Source: CAIRDP01 sp037134895 (GTDB taxonomy: Bacteria; Bacteroidota; Bacteroidia; Bacteroidales; FEN-979). Taken from it: DNA of 64,000 nucleotides. The stretch covers positions 178,498 through 242,497 of the forward strand of contig JBAXLI010000001.1 of NCBI GenBank assembly GCA_037134895.1, in the 5' to 3' direction. The position numbers were made by a program, and so were the translations under genes. This document shows positions 16,621 to 24,845 of the stretch, piece after piece (the first letter of the stretch is position 1; every line of letters starts with the position of its first letter). The notes below the pieces were generated by a model. The model was not told where the DNA came from and did no database searches. It saw nothing but the letters and a program-made list of their open reading frames with translations.

Positions 16621-18234
16621 ATGAAGACTGAACTCACAACGACCGCTGCATGGAAATCACTGGAATCGCATTTTCAGCAGATGAAGAATAGTACCATTAA
16701 ATCATTGTTCACAGCTGATCCTGAAAGAGGAGATCGTTTTAGTATAGCTGAGCTGGGGATTTTCTTTGATTTTTCGAAACACCGTATTACGGCCGAAACC
16801 ATCAGCCTGCTTTTAAAGCTTGCAGAGGAAAGAGGGCTTAATGATAAGATTGTGTCGATGTTTTCGGGCGAGAAGATCAACCTGACCGAAAACCGCTCAG
16901 TGCTTCATACAGCTTTAAGGGCCCCTAAAGGTTCTGTTGTGATGGCGGATGGCAGGAATGTAGTTCCTGATGTGCATGAAGTGCTGGAGAAGATGGCCGG
17001 CTGTTCGCGAAAAATCCGAAACGGTGAATGGATGGGGTTTACGGGCAAACCCATCCGCAGTATTGTGAACATAGGAATCGGAGGGTCTGACCTTGGCCCG
17101 GTGATGGCCTGCGAAGCCCTGAAGTTTTACAGCCAGAGAAACCTCTGTTTTCGTTTTGTCTCGAATATAGATGGTAATGATTTTGCAGAAGCAGTAAGGG
17201 ATCTGAACCCCGAAGAGACTTTGTTCATAGTTTCTTCAAAGACTTTCACGACCCTCGAGACAATGACCAATGCCCTCACTGCAAGGGCCTGGCTGCTCGG
17301 GAAACTCAGCAGTGAGGAGGCTGTGGCAAGCCATTTTGTCGCGGTTTCGACCAATGAAAAGGAAGTTGGCAGATTTGGCATCGATACAAAGAACATGTTT
17401 GGTTTCTGGGACTGGGTCGGAGGCAGGTATTCCATGGATTCTGCAATCGGTTTGTCGACCATGATCGCTATAGGGCCTGAGCATTTTTATGAGATGCTGG
17501 ATGGCTTTCACCAGATGGACGAGCACTTCCGGAATGCGCCTTTTGAAAGGAATATCCCGGTGATCATGGGGCTGCTGGGAATATGGTATATTGACTTTTT
17601 CAATGCCCACACCCAGGCGGTTCTTCCTTATGATAATTACCTGAAGAGGTTCCCTGCTTACCTTCAGCAGCTGACTATGGAAAGCAACGGAAAGCATGTC
17701 ACTCTTGAAGGCATCAATACCACTTACCAGACCGGGGCAGTTTACTGGGGGGAACCCGGCACCAACGGACAGCATTCATTTTACCAGCTTATTCACCAGG
17801 GCACCGCAGTTATCCCATGTGATTTCATTGGGTTCCGAACATCATTGAATCCAATGCCTCACCACCAGGATTATCTCATGGCCAATATGATCGCGCAGGG
17901 AGAGGCCCTCGCTTTCGGTAAATCCGCCGACGAGGTAAAAAAAGAAGGTGTTCCCGAAAACCTTGTCGCTCATAAGGTGTTTGAAGGGAACAGGCCGTCG
18001 TCGACTTTTTTTATGGATAAACTGACCCCCTCGGTCCTGGGTAAGCTGGTCGCCATGTATGAGCACGCAGTGTTTACCCAGGGGGTGATATGGAACGTCA
18101 ACCCCTTTGACCAGTGGGGAGTTGAACTTGGAAAAGTTCTTGCGATGAAGATCATTCCGGAACTGGAAAACAGGGAAAAGCTGCTTTCCCACGACAGTTC
18201 AACTAACCGCCTGATCAGGTATTACAGGGGGTAG
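16621..18234 (+). CDS. pgi: Glucose-6-phosphate isomerase
   Basis: A 537-residue isomerase linking the pentose-phosphate genes to glycolysis. Signatures include VNIGIGGSDLGPVMACEAL, ISSKTFTT in the phosphate loop, the GRYSMDSAIGLS block, the catalytic Glu region EGINTTYQTGAVYWGEPGTNGQHSFYQLIHQG, and the closing FDQWGVELGK. Its last 36 bp overlap, tail to tail, the archaemetzincin gene on the other strand. It is the last gene of the gnd-zwf-pgl-pgi operon. Confidence 0.97.
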   Translation: MKTELTTTAAWKSLESHFQQMKNSTIKSLFTADPERGDRFSIAELGIFFDFSKHRITAETISLLLKLAEERGLNDKIVSMFSGEKINLTENRSVLHTALRAPKGSVVMADGRNVVPDVHEVLEKMAGCSRKIRNGEWMGFTGKPIRSIVNIGIGGSDLGPVMACEALKFYSQRNLCFRFVSNIDGNDFAEAVRDLNPEETLFIVSSKTFTTLETMTNALTARAWLLGKLSSEEAVASHFVAVSTNEKEVGRFGIDTKNMFGFWDWVGGRYSMDSAIGLSTMIAIGPEHFYEMLDGFHQMDEHFRNAPFERNIPVIMGLLGIWYIDFFNAHTQAVLPYDNYLKRFPAYLQQLTMESNGKHVTLEGINTTYQTGAVYWGEPGTNGQHSFYQLIHQGTAVIPCDFIGFRTSLNPMPHHQDYLMANMIAQGEALAFGKSADEVKKEGVPENLVAHKVFEGNRPSSTFFMDKLTPSVLGKLVAMYEHAVFTQGVIWNVNPFDQWGVELGKVLAMKIIPELENREKLLSHDSSTNRLIRYYRG

Positions 18235-18753
18235 CTTCTCCCTGCAATGAATGCAGAGGTGGGTGTTTTTCTGGTCGATGTCTTCAACATAAGTGCTTGA
18301 ACGCATTACGCAGGAAGGTGAACTGCAGTGGATAAGTCCGAAGGTATGGCCCAGTTCATGGATGACTTCCTTGGTGAATCGTTCGAGTAAAAGCTTCTCG
18401 TCGGGGGCAATTCCATACCTCTCGTTGCTCAGCCGGAACATCGAAGCGATCCCTGTCTTCCCGTTCAATGCCGCCTGTCCGAAAATATAGGTGAGTATGG
18501 GAATAAACAGGTCGACACTGAACAAGCCAATGTTTTTGATTGAACCTGTTGTGTTCATTGCGTCGATCGCCATCAGCAGCTTGTTCCCGTTGTACTGCCT
18601 TCGGCCCGGGTCAAAAAACTCACTGAGGTCAAGATGGGATTCCTTCAGCTTCACAGCATACCTGAATTCCTGCTGCACCGCTTCAGCTACAGGTTCAAGA
18701 TAATGTTTCCCTAAATACCCAAAAGAGATCAGATTAATGTGCTGTTGAATCAT
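18199..18753 (-). CDS. Archaemetzincin-like zinc metalloprotease
   Basis: A 184-residue predicted protease. The motif HELGHTFGLIHC supplies three zinc-binding His and the catalytic Glu. It is followed by CSSPSCVMRSS and, 17 residues after the Met, LCIHCREKL. This is the archaemetzincin pattern HExxHxxGxxHC-x4-CxM-x17-CxxC, in which the extra Cys bind a second zinc. There is no signal peptide, so it is cytosolic. The ATG lies within the last 20 bp of the sigma-54 regulator gene, indicating coupled translation with it, and the 3' end overlaps pgi on the other strand. The substrate of bacterial archaemetzincins is not known to me; the location ties it to the redox locus. Confidence 0.9.
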   Translation of the reverse strand: MIQQHINLISFGYLGKHYLEPVAEAVQQEFRYAVKLKESHLDLSEFFDPGRRQYNGNKLLMAIDAMNTTGSIKNIGLFSVDLFIPILTYIFGQAALNGKTGIASMFRLSNERYGIAPDEKLLLERFTKEVIHELGHTFGLIHCSSPSCVMRSSTYVEDIDQKNTHLCIHCREKLPPVIPDQAVS

Positions 18754-20086
18754 CGGGTTTCAGATCATATTTTTTGATCTTATTGTAAAGCGTCACCCTG
18801 TCGACTTTCAGGGCTTTCGCAGTGCGGGTGATATTCCAGCTATACTTGTTCAGAATCTGCCGGATGAAGGTTTTTTCGAAATCGTCGAGGCTTTCGATCG
18901 AATTGTCGATCATCTCCTGGCTGAAAGGCAGGTCTTTCAGAGTTATCTTCCTGCCGTTGCCGATCACGATCGCCCTTTCGATCATGTTTTCAAGTTCGCG
19001 TATGTTGCCGGGAAAAGTATACTCTTCAAGCTTATGCATCGCTGCATCGTCGATGGTGATGCCGGGCTTATTCATACTAAGGCAGTACTTTTTAATAAAA
19101 TAATCTACAAGCAACGGAATGTCTTCAATCCTTTCCCTCAGGGGAGGCACCTGTATGTTCACCACGTTAAGCCGGTAAAAAAGGTCTTCCCTGAAAGTTC
19201 CCTGTTCCACCAGGCTCTTCAGGTCCCTGTTGGTTGCGCAGATGACTCTGAAATCAGAGGAAATCTCCTTGTTTCCGCCTACCCTGATAAAGGTCTTTGT
19301 CTCAAGCACTCTCAGCAGTTCGATCTGCATCTTCGATGAAATGGTAGCAATCTCATCCAGGAAAATGGTGCCGCTGTCGGCCATCTCGAAACGTCCTTTC
19401 CTGTTGTACATGGCTCCTGTAAATGCCCCTTTCTCGTGGCCGAAGAGCTCGCTTTCGAGCAGGCTTTCGGTCAGCGCCCCGCAATGTACGCTCACCAGCG
19501 GATAATACCTCCGCGCAGAGTTGGCATGAATCGCCCTGGCAATAAGTTCTTTGCCTGTGCCGCTCTCGCCCGTGATGATGACTGAAGAATTTGACTGGGC
19601 CACGCTTTCTACCTGCTGAAGTACTTTTTTCATCGCCAGGCTGTTCCCAATAAGGTCCTCGACGCTCTCAAGCGAAGTCACCCTGTCTTTCAGGCTTTCG
19701 TTTTCCTGGGATAGTGAGATCTGCTTCGTTGCATTGCGAATGAGATGCGAGAGGTCATCGGGGTCAAAAGGTTTCGTCACATAGTCGAAAGCCCCGTCTT
19801 TAAGGGCGACAACGGCAGTGTTCACCGAGGCAAATGCAGTCATCACGATGACTATGGCATCTTTCTTAAGCGTCTTGATCCTCCTCAGCATCTCAAGCCC
19901 ATCCATGCCCGGCATCTTGATGTCGGCAAGGATGATGTCAAAATGGGAGGATTCGATCATCTGAAGCGCAACCCTGGCATTTTCGGCACATTCAACCTGG
20001 TAACCGTCTTCGATGAACCAGTTGCTCAGGGAGTCTCTTACCGATTCTTCATCATCGACGACTAAAATGGATATCTTTCTGGCCAT
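18734..20086 (-). CDS. NtrC/AtoC-type sigma-54-dependent response regulator
   Basis: A 450-residue transcription activator. The receiver domain (residues 1-120) has DD11-12 and phospho-acceptor Asp55 in LADIKMPGMDG. The AAA+ domain (about 145-375) has Walker A GESGTGKE, the sigma-54-contacting loop GAFTGA and Walker B-like GTIFLDEI. The Fis-type helix-turn-helix at the end reads ITRTAKALKVDRVTLYNKIKKYDL. It should activate RNA polymerase with sigma-54 from upstream enhancers. It is 10 bp after the heme-type histidine kinase gene, so the two form a two-component pair. The dyads at 26671-26775 are the best candidate targets. Confidence 0.95.
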   Translation of the reverse strand: MARKISILVVDDEESVRDSLSNWFIEDGYQVECAENARVALQMIESSHFDIILADIKMPGMDGLEMLRRIKTLKKDAIVIVMTAFASVNTAVVALKDGAFDYVTKPFDPDDLSHLIRNATKQISLSQENESLKDRVTSLESVEDLIGNSLAMKKVLQQVESVAQSNSSVIITGESGTGKELIARAIHANSARRYYPLVSVHCGALTESLLESELFGHEKGAFTGAMYNRKGRFEMADSGTIFLDEIATISSKMQIELLRVLETKTFIRVGGNKEISSDFRVICATNRDLKSLVEQGTFREDLFYRLNVVNIQVPPLRERIEDIPLLVDYFIKKYCLSMNKPGITIDDAAMHKLEEYTFPGNIRELENMIERAIVIGNGRKITLKDLPFSQEMIDNSIESLDDFEKTFIRQILNKYSWNITRTAKALKVDRVTLYNKIKKYDLKPDDSTAH

Positions 20087-20096
20087 TATATATCTC

Positions 20097-21770
20097 TTAA
20101 TTTCTGATCAAAGGTAATGTAATTGAGATGGTTGTTCCATGACCCGGTTCGGAACTGACCTGTATCTTCCCGTTATGGCTCTGCATGATGCCATGGACAA
20201 TCGCCAGTCCGAGGCCGATCCCGCTCGATTTCTGCTTGGTCGAAAAGAAAGGTTCGAAAATATGGGGGATGTCATCCGCCGAAATACCAATTCCATTATC
20301 GGTGATCTCTATTGTAATTGCATCCTCTGTTGAATTTACCGTGCGGATAATGATTTCCCCGTTCTCATGCACTGCCTCGCTTGAGTTTACAAGCATGGCT
20401 ATGCAAGCTTGCTTGATCTGGTTAGGACTGCAGTAAATAAGATCGGAAGCTGCAGAAAAATCAGTGAAAAACCTGATGTTGGCAATCTTGATAGGATGGG
20501 TCATCAGTTCGTAGGTCTCCTGGAGGATCTCATGCAGATGCCTGGGCTCGAAATCCTCCTGGTCCTTCTTCGAGAATTCAAGCAGCCCCTTTACAATATC
20601 CCCGCATCGTTTGGCCTCGTTTTCGATCAGCTTCAGGTGCTTGAGCATCGATTCCCTTTTGCTGGCATACAATTCCGGATTACTTAACTGTTTGTATATC
20701 AGTTTTGTATAAATCAGGATGCCGGACAGGGGATTGTTAATTTCATGTGCAACCGAGGATGACAATTTCCCGAGCGATGCCAGTCGTTCAATATGGATTA
20801 GTTCATTCTGGGCTGAACTTAATTCCTCTGATTTCTTCTGAACCTTATACTCAAGCTGCTGTGACCAGTTTTCAAGTTCATTTGTTGCAGCCTGAAGGTT
20901 GTCGAGCATATCGTTGAATGCCTGCGATACCATTCTCATATCCTCGAGTTGATCGGCTCTTATCTCGAGCCTGGTGCTTTTATCGCCGTTGGCGACGGCA
21001 ATGCTGGCCTTGACCAGGGCATTCAGGGGTTTCTTGATCCGCTGACGGGTAAAGATAATGAGCACGGTCGCAAGCACGAGGGTAGTAAGAATGGCAAGGA
21101 TGAAGAATTCGGTGGATGATTTTTCAACTGCCGTATCAAGTTCGGCAAGCGGGATTTTGATGATCAGGGAGCCCAGGATGCCGTCGCTTGCTTTATGGGC
21201 GTGACAGGAACTTTCATAACATGACCTCTCATTGAGTATGGGTAGCTTGATAAGCAGGTGACGGCTGCTGTTGTCGTTATGGGTCATCTTGCAGTCGCTG
21301 TCAACATTGATGATCTTATAATGTTTGGATGTTCCGGGAAAAATCGTTTTCAGATCATCATGACAGCTGATGCAATTCGGATTGCTGTGTGAAGAACTGG
21401 TGTCGGAAGGAATGGAAGTGTATACCAGGTTGTCCTTGATGTCATACATGTTCACCTCGTCTATTCCCGGCATGGTATTGATGATGTCGAGAGTGTTCTG
21501 GAGTGTGCTTTTGTCGTTCTCGAGCATCGAATGATACAGGGAGCCCTGTACGATTGACCCGATGTTGTTCCCGTTCTGGCGGATCACGGTGTTAAGGTAT
21601 TCCTCGTTCACCGAACGGAAAATTATACTGAACGAAACAAACAGGAAGACCGAGGAAACGAGGATTACAAAAACTACGCGGCTGTAAATCGATGAGCGGA
21701 CCTGGACGTATTTTCTGAAGAGAGATTTCCCGGTTAGATTCTTCCGTTGGTATTTACCGAAAGCAACCAT
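20097..21770 (-). CDS. Membrane histidine kinase with periplasmic c-type heme motifs
   Basis: A 557-residue sensor kinase. It has TM1 at about 31-53 and a periplasmic domain at about 54-220. That domain contains CISCH (Cys133, Cys136, His137), a c-type heme attachment motif, and CYESSCH (Cys184, Cys189, His190), a CX4CH variant. TM2 lies at about 222-242, followed by HAMP, a coiled coil, a HisKA box SLGKLSSSVAHEINNPLSG with the phospho-His, and an ATPase end with DNGIGIS, FFSTK and GIGLGLAI. Heme attachment suggests redox or gas sensing outside the membrane. It pairs with the sigma-54 regulator. A hairpin at 21836-21863 separates it from the upstream redox genes. Confidence 0.92.
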   Translation of the reverse strand: MVAFGKYQRKNLTGKSLFRKYVQVRSSIYSRVVFVILVSSVFLFVSFSIIFRSVNEEYLNTVIRQNGNNIGSIVQGSLYHSMLENDKSTLQNTLDIINTMPGIDEVNMYDIKDNLVYTSIPSDTSSSHSNPNCISCHDDLKTIFPGTSKHYKIINVDSDCKMTHNDNSSRHLLIKLPILNERSCYESSCHAHKASDGILGSLIIKIPLAELDTAVEKSSTEFFILAILTTLVLATVLIIFTRQRIKKPLNALVKASIAVANGDKSTRLEIRADQLEDMRMVSQAFNDMLDNLQAATNELENWSQQLEYKVQKKSEELSSAQNELIHIERLASLGKLSSSVAHEINNPLSGILIYTKLIYKQLSNPELYASKRESMLKHLKLIENEAKRCGDIVKGLLEFSKKDQEDFEPRHLHEILQETYELMTHPIKIANIRFFTDFSAASDLIYCSPNQIKQACIAMLVNSSEAVHENGEIIIRTVNSTEDAITIEITDNGIGISADDIPHIFEPFFSTKQKSSGIGLGLAIVHGIMQSHNGKIQVSSEPGHGTTISITLPLIRN

Positions 21771-21835
21771 ATCTGGTTAATTTTTAGCAATGATAGTGTT
21801 ACAGGAGAGCAGGTTTAATATCATTGCAATTTAAC

Positions 21836-21863
21836 AAAAACCAGCGACATGGCGCCGGTTTTT
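21836..21863 (-). terminator. Hairpin with U-rich arm between redox genes and the two-component genes
   Basis: AAAAACC-A-GCG-ACATGG-CGC-C-GGTTTTT forms a 7 + 3 bp stem with one mismatch. Read on the minus strand the 3' arm ends in GGTTTTTG and then an AT-rich stretch. It could terminate or attenuate transcription of the GcvH-like gene so that the kinase genes are expressed less. Confidence 0.45.
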
Positions 21864-21928
21864 TCGTTAAGTGCTGATTTTTCCGGGAACCGGTTTTATG
21901 CTTTTTGCAACTAAAAGCAGTAGCATTC

Positions 21929-22648
21929 TCAGGCACGGGAATCCAGGAATTCCTTCTGAAAATCATTCCACAAGGCATTGGGGAGTTCACTTAAAATATT
22001 GTCTTTTAACTCCCCTCCATCCTGGAGTGTGGCCGTTGAAAGTTCAGGATCGTACTTTGGCATACTCACTGCAAGAAAATCTCTGAATCTCAGGAGCTCC
22101 ATCTGCTCCCAGTCATTTGCTTCCTCAGCCATATGACAGTCTGCCGTGTCTTCCTGCCAGTTGCCGGGTTTGATTTTATACAGCCATCCCAGGCCATACG
22201 GGTCTTCGCTGAGAATTCCCGGGTCAGCGGTAAGAAGCTCATTGCTCTCCCTGATTTTACCTGAAACAGGAGAATATAGCTTCAGCAGTTTATCGCCTTG
22301 CTTGATTTCCGACATCGGTTCCCCTTTGGCAACTGCATCCCCTGGTTTCTTGTGAAAGACTACTTCCACATCACCTGCCAGGTGAACGAGGAGGTCATCA
22401 ATTCCAACGTTAGCGAAGCCTGAGCGCGACAAATGGGCCCAGGTATGGCTGTCGCTGTAAAATAGTCCCTGAGGAATCCTTATTACACTGCTTGTAAGGA
22501 TACCCATGGCCTTATGAAGCTGTCGTTTGATTTTTACCTTCCTGTTCAGCATGAGAGAGAACGGGATAAGCAGGGCGAGGAATGCTATGATGATCAGGTA
22601 TTCCATCCCTTTTGTCTCAAAAATATTGTAATAACTGAAGCCGTCCAT
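21929..22648 (-). CDS. Membrane-anchored GcvH-like (lipoyl-fold) protein without the usual lipoyl lysine
   Basis: A 239-residue protein with one N-terminal helix (about 15-34) followed by RKVKIKR, so the rest should be cytosolic. Residues 60-150 match glycine-cleavage H protein: GLFYSDSHTWAHLSRSGFANVGIDDLL and LYSPVSGKIRESNE. In GcvH the lipoylated Lys lies six residues before the Tyr of the YxPVSG block; here that position is Asp119 and the nearest Lys is at 120. The C-terminal 60 residues (LQDGGELKDNIL...FQKEFL) are shared with the fusion protein at 24846-26540. There are no other glycine-cleavage genes nearby, so a role in glycine breakdown is unlikely. It may be a structural or sensing part of the neighbouring redox module. 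Confidence 0.8.
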   Translation of the reverse strand: MDGFSYYNIFETKGMEYLIIIAFLALLIPFSLMLNRKVKIKRQLHKAMGILTSSVIRIPQGLFYSDSHTWAHLSRSGFANVGIDDLLVHLAGDVEVVFHKKPGDAVAKGEPMSEIKQGDKLLKLYSPVSGKIRESNELLTADPGILSEDPYGLGWLYKIKPGNWQEDTADCHMAEEANDWEQMELLRFRDFLAVSMPKYDPELSTATLQDGGELKDNILSELPNALWNDFQKEFLDSRA

Positions 22649-22651
22649 AAT

Positions 22652-22720
22652 ATTTACGATTTACGAGGTAAGATTTACGATTGTATTTACGATTTACGAA
22701 GTACGATTTACGAATTACGA
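22652..22720. repeat. ATTTACGA short tandem repeat
   Basis: Six perfect copies of ATTTACGA (22652-22659, 22659-22666, 22673-22680, 22685-22692, 22692-22699, 22706-22713) plus degenerate copies fill the 66-bp gap and reach into the TAA stop codon of the NrfD/HybB-like gene. Units are overlapping or separated by a few bases, unlike a CRISPR array. Confidence 0.75.
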
Positions 22721-23944
22721 CTCACCATCCTTAGCCCAGGCCGGGCTGTCGCGAAGCACGGGCATTCGGTTGATGACCCATCTGAAAATCCAGATTTCAG
22801 TGAAAATTACTGTCAGGGTTACCACGACTTCCATCCATGAAGGGATGTAATGCACTGCCGCATCCCATCTGAAACCGATTACGGTCACGTTGAGCCTGTT
22901 TAGGATAATCCCCAGCATGGTCAGGATTGCAGCCACTCTTATCAGAAAAATGTTGTGCCTGCGATAACTGTAGAAAAACAGCATCATGGGCAGCATTACA
23001 AAACCCAGCATCTCGAGGAGGTACCAATAACCCATGGGGGTGTTGATAAGATCCCAGTGGCGCTCGTGGATAAATACCAGGACTTGCAGGAAAAAATATG
23101 CAAACATAGTTCCTGCGCAGATTTTCGACAAGCCCATCAGTATTCCGGTTCCGGCTTTGTGATGCTTATCGCTGATCTGCCCGGAAAATACTTTATGCGT
23201 GATGCTACCTTCAAAGATGACCATCGAAAGCCCTGCAAAAATACTCGAGACAAAGAACATAATTGGAATGAATTCGGAATACCAGAGTGGATGGATCTTT
23301 TCTTTTGCCATCAGGTAAAGAGCCCCCAGTCCCGACTGGTGAAGGGTCGAAAGGGTGATCCCGAAAATCACAGCTGCAATGGTCATCCCTGATAATATCT
23401 TGTGTATCCTTTTTGCTCCAAGCCATTCAGCAACAGCAGGTGAAAATTCGATAAGCTGGGCGATCATATACAGCAGAAAATGCCAGGCTACAAGGAATAA
23501 AACCGAATTCACGCCGAAATTATTCCCGATAATAGGGTTGATAACGTTCCACGGACGGCCGAGGTCGAGTAGCAGCGCGCCGGCATAGAAAACGTACGCA
23601 AGAAAGCCGTTCAGCACGGTAACCCTTACAATGGAATGGTATTTCTTCATGTTCAGGATATATACCATGAAGGTGAGAACATAAGCGCCCCCTGCGAAGG
23701 CAACTCCGGTGACAACGTCAAACCCTATCCACAAGCCCCAGGGGACTTCCTGGGTCAGATTGGTCACGGCACCAATACCTTTCCAGAAACGGATCACGAT
23801 AAGGACCAGCCCAACAAGAATCACAGGGACTGAGATGATATTGAAAGGAGTAAAGATCTTCCCTTTTGGTTTTAATTCATGGAGAAGGAACTTCCACATG
23901 GGCTTGCCATCATTGTCAAGTGCTATCTGATAGTTTTCACTCAT
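22715..23944 (-). CDS. NrfD/HybB-family quinone-interacting integral membrane protein
   Basis: A 409-residue protein with about ten hydrophobic helices. The opening VPWGLWIGFDVVTGVAFAGGAYVLTFMVYILNMKKYHSIVRVTVLNGFLAYVFYAGALLLDLGRPW is the HybB/HmcC branch of the NrfD (polysulfide-reductase subunit) family. These proteins bind quinone and exchange electrons with a periplasmic ferredoxin subunit without heme. It starts 2 bp after the stop of the HybA-like ferredoxin gene, the normal pairing. No hydrogenase, nitrite reductase or molybdopterin subunit lies nearby. It probably oxidises or reduces menaquinone in partnership with the ferredoxin. Confidence 0.92.
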   Translation of the reverse strand: MSENYQIALDNDGKPMWKFLLHELKPKGKIFTPFNIISVPVILVGLVLIVIRFWKGIGAVTNLTQEVPWGLWIGFDVVTGVAFAGGAYVLTFMVYILNMKKYHSIVRVTVLNGFLAYVFYAGALLLDLGRPWNVINPIIGNNFGVNSVLFLVAWHFLLYMIAQLIEFSPAVAEWLGAKRIHKILSGMTIAAVIFGITLSTLHQSGLGALYLMAKEKIHPLWYSEFIPIMFFVSSIFAGLSMVIFEGSITHKVFSGQISDKHHKAGTGILMGLSKICAGTMFAYFFLQVLVFIHERHWDLINTPMGYWYLLEMLGFVMLPMMLFFYSYRRHNIFLIRVAAILTMLGIILNRLNVTVIGFRWDAAVHYIPSWMEVVVTLTVIFTEIWIFRWVINRMPVLRDSPAWAKDGES

Positions 23945-23946
23945 AT

Positions 23947-24804
23947 TTATTCCTCCCTGTGTTTAGTTTCATTTTTTGTTGCCTGGTGAATTCCCAGAAG
24001 CAATGCCGGAAACAGTACAAAAACGGAAGGTACGCTGTACAGGAAACCTTTTGTGAGAGCAGGGTAGGAGCCTTTGTGAAGATTTGTCTTCATGCCAAGT
24101 TCCTTGAAACTAACCGGTGAAAGGTACATCCAGCAGGTTCCTCCGGCCTCATGTTCACCGTAGAGATAATCAACATAAAGTTTTGGATTTTCAACGATCC
24201 TCTTCCGCGCCTCAGCCAGGATTTGGCGCCGGGTTCCGTAGAACAGGGCTTCATTCGGACAGTTTGCCGCACAGGCTGGCATTTCTCCGGTTTTCAGGCG
24301 GTTGTAGCACATATCGCATTTCTGGATCTTCGGATTGGCGCTGTGGTATTCGAATTTTGGAATATCAAACGGACAAGACACCATGCAATACCTGCAACCC
24401 ATACACTTGTCTCCCCTCCAGATCACCGGCCCGGCAGCGGTTTTATGCATGGCCTGGGTAAGGCATGCCGCACAGCAGGCAGGTTCATTGCAGTGCATGC
24501 ACTGCTTCTTTATGAACACTTTCCCTTTGGATGTATTGTATTCATTGACAACTGTGCGTTTAGTCTCACTTGTCTCACGGATGGGAGCAATGTTCTTTGC
24601 AGGTTCAGGCAGCGGAAGTCCGTTGGCATCAGCACAGTCATACTCACAACCCCTGCATCCTTTGCAACGGGCCGAATCATATAACACACCCCTGAACTCT
24701 ATCGCCCCGTTCCCCGGGGGAGCAGCTTTCATTTCTTTGCCTATAGCCAGAGCGGCTCCGGTGACACCAAGGACTTTGAAAAACCCTCGTCGGTTGATAC
24801 TCAT
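23947..24804 (-). CDS. Tat-exported four-cluster ferredoxin, HybA-like
   Basis: A 285-residue electron-transfer protein. The N-terminus RRGFFKVLGVTGAALAIG is a Tat signal. Cysteines are grouped as CKGCRGCEYDC, CMHCNEPACCAAC, CMGCRYCMVSC and CDMCYNRLKTGEMPACAANC, sixteen in all, enough for four [4Fe-4S] clusters in the DmsB/HybA pattern. A C-terminal helix (SVPSVFVLFPALLLGI) anchors it to the membrane, as in HybA. It would carry electrons between the NrfD/HybB-like partner and an unknown periplasmic donor or acceptor. Confidence 0.93.
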   Translation of the reverse strand: MSINRRGFFKVLGVTGAALAIGKEMKAAPPGNGAIEFRGVLYDSARCKGCRGCEYDCADANGLPLPEPAKNIAPIRETSETKRTVVNEYNTSKGKVFIKKQCMHCNEPACCAACLTQAMHKTAAGPVIWRGDKCMGCRYCMVSCPFDIPKFEYHSANPKIQKCDMCYNRLKTGEMPACAANCPNEALFYGTRRQILAEARKRIVENPKLYVDYLYGEHEAGGTCWMYLSPVSFKELGMKTNLHKGSYPALTKGFLYSVPSVFVLFPALLLGIHQATKNETKHREE

Positions 24805-24845
24805 ATAGCTTTTTTTTGAAAGGTTGACTTACCTGAATGCTTTTG

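Noticed and set aside
21929..22648. Glycine cleavage system H protein
   Set aside because: The lipoyl lysine position is Asp, the protein has a membrane anchor and extra C-terminal block, and no gcvT or gcvP is near.
22652..22720. CRISPR array
   Set aside because: Units are 8 bp, overlapping or separated by 0-7 bp, with no spacers and no cas genes.
22715..24804. Hydrogenase or nitrite-reductase operon
   Set aside because: Only the HybA/HybB-like electron-transfer pair is present; no NiFe, NrfA or molybdopterin catalytic subunit is in the window.
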